From positions 186,001 through 250,000 of the forward strand of contig JBGFSY010000003.1 of the NCBI GenBank assembly GCA_041277045.1: DNA of 64,000 bases. The letters run 5' to 3'. The translations under genes were made by a program, and so were the position numbers. The notes beneath the pieces were generated by a model. That model was not told the DNA's origin. It was given only the letters and a program-made list of their open reading frames with translations, and searched no databases. Source of the stretch: Reddybacter sp041277045 (GTDB lineage Bacteria > Pseudomonadota > Gammaproteobacteria > Pseudomonadales > Porticoccaceae). This document shows positions 60,448 through 64,000 of the stretch, in pieces; position 1 is the stretch's first letter; every line of letters starts with the position of its first letter.

Positions 60448-60456
60448 AGCCTTTTG

Positions 60457-60690
60457 TTATCTAGTCCGCTGGTGTAGTTCTATGTAACGATTGTTCCAGG
60501 GCTCGCCAACAATTTCCATCAATTGACGAATCTGCGATTTGGTAATAGCGTCGTTTGATTTGGAGCTGTACTCGAGGATCTCTTCCAATAAATTTGGGGC
60601 GTTGAGGGTAGGAGCGCTGCCAAATTCTTGCTTGATACGCTTGCGCACAACTCGCAGTTGGTCGATTTCTGCTTTGTTAAAAATAGCCAT
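60457..60690 (-). CDS. Small conserved-looking hypothetical protein
   Basis: 77 aa, charged and helical (MAIFNKAEIDQLRVVRKRIK; EEILEYSSKSNDAITKSQI), no signal peptide, TM helix or Cys. It converges on xth with 9 bp between stops. Family not recognised; the codon use and length make it a credible gene. Confidence 0.6.
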   Translation of the reverse strand: MAIFNKAEIDQLRVVRKRIKQEFGSAPTLNAPNLLEEILEYSSKSNDAITKSQIRQLMEIVGEPWNNRYIELHQRTR

Positions 60691-60805
60691 TAAGCTTGTT
60701 GTGTCCTCGGGTATCTGTAAAAGCTACTTGCTTGGTGTTCCCAAATGTTGGTAATTGTAACGCCTTATTAGCTATTGTCTATCCCAGAAACTTATCAATC
60801 AGATG

Positions 60806-62443
60806 CTATAGCTGCGGTACGGCAGCTAGCAAGCTTCGGGTGTAGGCATCGCGAGGTGTTGCCCAGAGCTCTTCAGTGTTGCCGCTTTCAATGAGTTTGC
60901 CTTGATGCATCACCAGCACTCGGTCGGCAATAGAGCGCACCACCGATAGATCGTGGGAAATAAATAACATGCTCAGGTTGTGGCGCTCGACCAGCGCCAG
61001 AATTAGCTCAAGAATTTGCGCTTGAATGGTCACATCCAGCGCTGAAACGGGTTCGTCGGCAATAATGAGCTCGGGTTTGGTTGCAATGGCGCGCCCGATG
61101 GCGATGCGCTGGCGTTGCCCTCCGGAGAATTCGTGGGGGTATTTACGAATATCGGCGTGGGCGAGGCCGACATCATCCATCAAGGCGAGTACCTGTGTGG
61201 TAACATTTTTGCGGCTGGCGATACGGTGGTAGAGCATGGGCTCGGCTAGTGCATCGAACACTGTCATGCGTGGATTGAGCGAGGCGTAGGGGTCCTGAAA
61301 AATCATTTGCATGCGCTGGCGCAGGGGCTTGAGCTGTTTGGAACTGAGCTGGGTTAGCTCTTGCCCGTCGAGCTGTACACTGCCTGCTGTGGGTTTAATC
61401 AGTTGAATCACCGAACGCCCCAGTGTTGATTTACCGGAGCCCGATTCACCAACGAGTCCGAGAATTTCGTGGTGGCGCAATTCAAAGGATACATCGTTGA
61501 CAGCAATAGTCGGTGCCGGCCGGGCTGCGAATAGCCCCGGTTTGCCCAGTTCAAAAACCGTCTTTAAATGTTCGACTCTTAACAGGGGCTGCTCTTGGGG
61601 GCCGGGCTTAAAAGTTTGCGCTGGCTTAGGGCCACTCGGCACCGAGGCGAGTAGTTGTTGAGTGTAGGGATGCCGGGGCTGCTTAAAGATTTGCTGAGTT
61701 TCACCCGTTTCGACAATCTTACCTGCGCGCATTACCGCTACTCGTTCGGCAATAGTGGCGACCACGCTGAGGTCGTGGGAGATAAAAATAAGGGCGATAT
61801 TGCGCTGTTTTTTCAGATCGTCGAGCAAGGCCAGTATCTGCGCCTGAATGGTGACGTCCAGCGCCGTGGTGGGTTCGTCGGCGATCAGCAGTTCGGGCTC
61901 GGTAATCAGCGCCATGGCGATCATCACCCGTTGGCGCATACCACCCGAAAACTCGTGGGGGTAGCTGCCAAAGCGCATTTCGGCGTCGTTAATGCCTACT
62001 TCTTTTAGTAGTTCGATGGCGCGTTTTCGGGCCTGCTGTCGGCTATTATTTTTGTGTTGGCAAAGGGGTTCTATTAATTGTTCGCCGACCGTTAAATAGG
62101 GGTTGAGGCAGGTCATTGGGTCTTGAAAAATAACCGCGATTTTATCGCCTAATAAACTGCGTAATGTCGCTTTGCTGCTACTTAATAGATCACGCTTTGT
62201 GTCGTTACTTTTGAACTGTGCCGTGCCGCTTTCAATCACGCCCGGTGGTTGTGATATCAGCCCTAATAAGCTGTAGCAGGTGACGGATTTCCCCGAACCG
62301 GATTCGCCAACAATGGCCAGGGTTTCACCACGGGCGACCTGAAAACTAACACCGTCAACCGCCTTGCTAGATCCATTGCGTGTTTTAAAACTAATGGATA
62401 AGTCATCAACGCTCAGTACATTTTCCTGTGTGTTTTCGCTCAT
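60806..62443 (-). CDS. Peptide ABC transporter ATP-binding protein with two fused ATPase domains (YejF/GsiA type)
   Basis: 545-aa protein equal to OppD plus OppF in one chain. Domain 1 (about 8-260) has Walker A GESGSGKSVTCYS, signature FSGGMRQRVMIAMA and Walker B LLIADEPTTALD. Domain 2 (about 290-540) has GESGSGKSTLGRS, FSGGQRQRIAIGRA and IIADEPVSALD. It powers uptake of di- or oligopeptides or related compounds. It lies 6 bp downstream of the OppC-like permease gene. The substrate-binding protein is expected beyond the window. Confidence 0.94.
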   Translation of the reverse strand: MSENTQENVLSVDDLSISFKTRNGSSKAVDGVSFQVARGETLAIVGESGSGKSVTCYSLLGLISQPPGVIESGTAQFKSNDTKRDLLSSSKATLRSLLGDKIAVIFQDPMTCLNPYLTVGEQLIEPLCQHKNNSRQQARKRAIELLKEVGINDAEMRFGSYPHEFSGGMRQRVMIAMALITEPELLIADEPTTALDVTIQAQILALLDDLKKQRNIALIFISHDLSVVATIAERVAVMRAGKIVETGETQQIFKQPRHPYTQQLLASVPSGPKPAQTFKPGPQEQPLLRVEHLKTVFELGKPGLFAARPAPTIAVNDVSFELRHHEILGLVGESGSGKSTLGRSVIQLIKPTAGSVQLDGQELTQLSSKQLKPLRQRMQMIFQDPYASLNPRMTVFDALAEPMLYHRIASRKNVTTQVLALMDDVGLAHADIRKYPHEFSGGQRQRIAIGRAIATKPELIIADEPVSALDVTIQAQILELILALVERHNLSMLFISHDLSVVRSIADRVLVMHQGKLIESGNTEELWATPRDAYTRSLLAAVPQL

Positions 62444-62449
62444 AATTTC

Positions 62450-63340
62450 TCAGTCCTTCGCCGCGCGGGGGTCGAGGGCATCGCGTAAACCATCACCGAG
62501 AAAGTTAAGAGCAAACAGGGTGATAGATAGCGCCAGACCGGGAAAGATCAACAGCCAGGGGTACTCTTCCATGGTCTCAACACCGTAGGAAATTAACAGT
62601 CCCCACGAGCTTTGCGGCGGTTGAATGCCGAGGCCGAGAAAGCTGAGGAAGGATTCCAGCAACATGACATTGGGAATGGTTAGCGTGGTGTAGACGATAA
62701 CCGGCCCTAGGGTGTTGGGGATGAGGTGGCGGCGGATAATCGCCCACGGCCCCAGGCCGATAGAGACGGCGGCCTCGACAAACTCCTGTTGGCGTAATGA
62801 CTGCACCTGACCGCGAACAATGCGTGCCATGGTCAACCACTCGACGGCACCAATGGCGAGAAACAGCAGCAAAATATTGCGCCCGAAAATCACCATCAAC
62901 AGAATAATAAAAATCATAAAGGGCAGGGCGTAGAGAATATCGACCAGACGCATCATCGCGGCATCAATGCGGCCGCCCATATAGCCGGCCACGGTGCCAT
63001 AAATGACGCCGATTAACAGCGCGACAGCGGTGGCGATAAAGCCCACGGCGAGGGAAATGCGGCTGCCGTAGAGGATACGCGTCAGTAAGTCTCGGCCTAA
63101 TGTATCGGTGCCGAGCCAGTGCTCTGAGGAGGGTGGTGAGGCACCAAGCACAAGGTTTTGCTCCTCGTAACCGTAGGTGGTAATCCAGGGCGTGAGTAGC
63201 GCGGCGATGCACATGGTGATCATCACACCGAGACCGAGTAGGGCCATTTTGTTTTTTTGCAGGCGGTGCCAAGCATCGCGCCACAGCGAACTGCCTTTTT
63301 CGGCGGGCGCGGCAGGTGTGACTAGGTCAGTGTTTTGCAT
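62450..63340 (-). CDS. Peptide ABC transporter permease, OppC/YejE family
   Basis: 296-aa inner-membrane subunit with six TM helices. The N-terminal OppC_N segment is followed by WLGTDTLGRDLLTRILYGSRISL, typical of OppC-type permeases, and the EAA loop QEFVEAAVSIGLGPWAIIRRHLIPN contacts the ATPase. It ends LNFLGDGLRDALDPRAAKD. It lies between the OppB-like permease (2-bp gap) and the fused ATPase (6-bp gap), one operon. Confidence 0.94.
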   Translation of the reverse strand: MQNTDLVTPAAPAEKGSSLWRDAWHRLQKNKMALLGLGVMITMCIAALLTPWITTYGYEEQNLVLGASPPSSEHWLGTDTLGRDLLTRILYGSRISLAVGFIATAVALLIGVIYGTVAGYMGGRIDAAMMRLVDILYALPFMIFIILLMVIFGRNILLLFLAIGAVEWLTMARIVRGQVQSLRQQEFVEAAVSIGLGPWAIIRRHLIPNTLGPVIVYTTLTIPNVMLLESFLSFLGLGIQPPQSSWGLLISYGVETMEEYPWLLIFPGLALSITLFALNFLGDGLRDALDPRAAKD

Positions 63341-63342
63341 TG

Positions 63343-64000
63343 TTACGCCCCTCCGTTACGGTAGAGATCGCGCAAGCGCGGATTGAGCCACACGGCGACA
63401 ATATCGGCCAGCAGGTTGAAGAGGATAATCAGCGTCGCAAATAATACCGTGGTGCCCATAATCATCGTGTAGTCGCGGTTAAAGGCAGCCTGTACATAAA
63501 AGCGACCGAGGCCGGGTATTTGAAAGATGGTTTCGACCACAAAAGAACCGCTGAGCAGGCCGGCAAAGGCGGGGCCGATAAAGGCAATGACCGGAATCAT
63601 ACCGCCGCGCAGGCCGTGTTTGAGTACCACCTTCCACTCCGGCAGGCCCTTGGCGCGGGCGGTGCGAATATAGTCTTGCGACATCACCTCCAACATGCCG
63701 CCCCGCGACAGCCGGGCAATGTAGGCGGTGTAGCCAGAGGCGAGGGTCAGGGCGGGCAGTATTTTATCGCCGGGAATATCGCCCCAGCCCGACACCGGCA
63801 CCCATTCCAACCAGACGCCAAACACCAGCATTAATAGCGGGCCGAGTAAAAAGGAGGGCAGGCAAATACCCAACATGGCGGTGGACATGGGAATATAGTC
63901 TTGGGCGCTATTGGGTTTTAGGGCGGCAATAATTCCCGCGCTGGCACCGATCAATAGGGCAAAAAACATAGCGTACAGGCCCAACTCAGCCGTGGCGGGC
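63343..64000 (-). CDS. Peptide ABC transporter permease, OppB/YejB family (N-terminus beyond window)
   Basis: C-terminal 219 codons of an OppB-type permease; the frame is open to the window edge, upstream of the TTG at 63984. Typical features: LLIGASAGIIAALKPNSAQDY, the EAA loop QDYIRTARAKGLPEWKVVLKHGL, then FAGLLSGSFVVETIFQIPGLG and the closing DIVAVWLNPRLRDLYRNGG. It pairs with the OppC-like subunit encoded 2 bp downstream. About one third of the usual ~310 aa is missing because of the window end only. Confidence 0.94.
   Translation of the reverse strand, partial: PATAELGLYAMFFALLIGASAGIIAALKPNSAQDYIPMSTAMLGICLPSFLLGPLLMLVFGVWLEWVPVSGWGDIPGDKILPALTLASGYTAYIARLSRGGMLEVMSQDYIRTARAKGLPEWKVVLKHGLRGGMIPVIAFIGPAFAGLLSGSFVVETIFQIPGLGRFYVQAAFNRDYTMIMGTTVLFATLIILFNLLADIVAVWLNPRLRDLYRNGGA

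Noticed and set aside
1..64000. CRISPR arrays, prophage genes, rRNA or tRNA genes
   Set aside because: No regularly spaced direct repeats, phage structural genes or recognisable tRNA/rRNA signatures were found in the window by reading.

Overview
The window reads as ordinary chromosome of an aerobic gammaproteobacterium, probably a marine relative of the Spongiibacteraceae/Cellvibrionales (inference). Evidence: the rpsF-rpsR-membrane protein-rplI-dnaB order, a long Pseudomonas-type isocitrate lyase, the divergent tesA/ybbA-ybbP arrangement, OxyR next to rubrerythrin, and many genes for breakdown of lipids, cyclic ketones and acyl-CoAs. Nearly all spacers are short and many end in clear hairpin terminators. 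No tRNA, rRNA, CRISPR array or prophage was seen.

Layout. 1-7.5 kb: the 3' part of a sigma-54 activator, then an alpha/beta hydrolase, an aldehyde dehydrogenase and three acyl-CoA dehydrogenases, which look like one catabolic block. 7.7-12.7 kb: ribosomal proteins S6, S18 and L9 with an embedded membrane protein, DnaB, PanC and PanD. 12.9-15.6 kb: acetyl-CoA synthetase and an SDR. 15.7-22.4 kb: an RND/MMPL exporter, a LolA-like periplasmic protein and a DUF1302 outer-membrane protein, divergent from a cyclohexanone-monooxygenase-type Baeyer-Villiger monooxygenase (BVMO). 22.6-23.6 kb: a decayed substrate-binding/receiver/GGDEF gene. 23.8-30 kb: isocitrate lyase, Tex, a Na+/H+ antiporter and a Rieske protein. 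30-39.4 kb: YbbP/YbbA, TesA, FolE, PrmB, AroC, an MFS carrier, a class II-like cytochrome c and a nitrobindin-like protein.

39.6-45.3 kb is the accessory stretch: a methyltransferase, a YghU-type GST, a broken enoyl-CoA hydratase, an unusual predicted lipoprotein with a nucleoside-deaminase zinc site, and what looks like a stranded integron gene cassette. The cassette is a minus-strand gene whose stop codon lies inside a well-formed attC site, with a second degenerate attC-like site at its other end and no integrase in view. 45.3-50.3 kb returns to catabolism: ECH-CMD-ECH and a second BVMO, of the large-ring-ketone type. 50.4-54.7 kb holds a RIO kinase, ArfB, a DUF2058 protein, a VOC protein and a cold-shock protein. 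54.8-58.4 kb is a peroxide-defence locus: oxyR divergent from a rubrerythrin without rubredoxin domain, then a CCG-domain Fe-S protein and a DUF3501 protein. 59.2-64 kb: an IS3-family remnant, exonuclease III and a peptide ABC transporter running off the window end.

How it fits together (inference): ketones are opened by BVMOs to lactones or esters, cleaved by the hydrolase, oxidised by SDR/ALDH, activated to CoA esters and shortened by the acyl-CoA dehydrogenases and hydratases; Acs and the glyoxylate shunt (AceA) take up the acetyl units; the RND/LolA-like/DUF1302 set probably moves hydrophobic compounds across the envelope. The least ordinary items are the cassette remnant and the deaminase-like lipoprotein. 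Everything else belongs to recognisable families.
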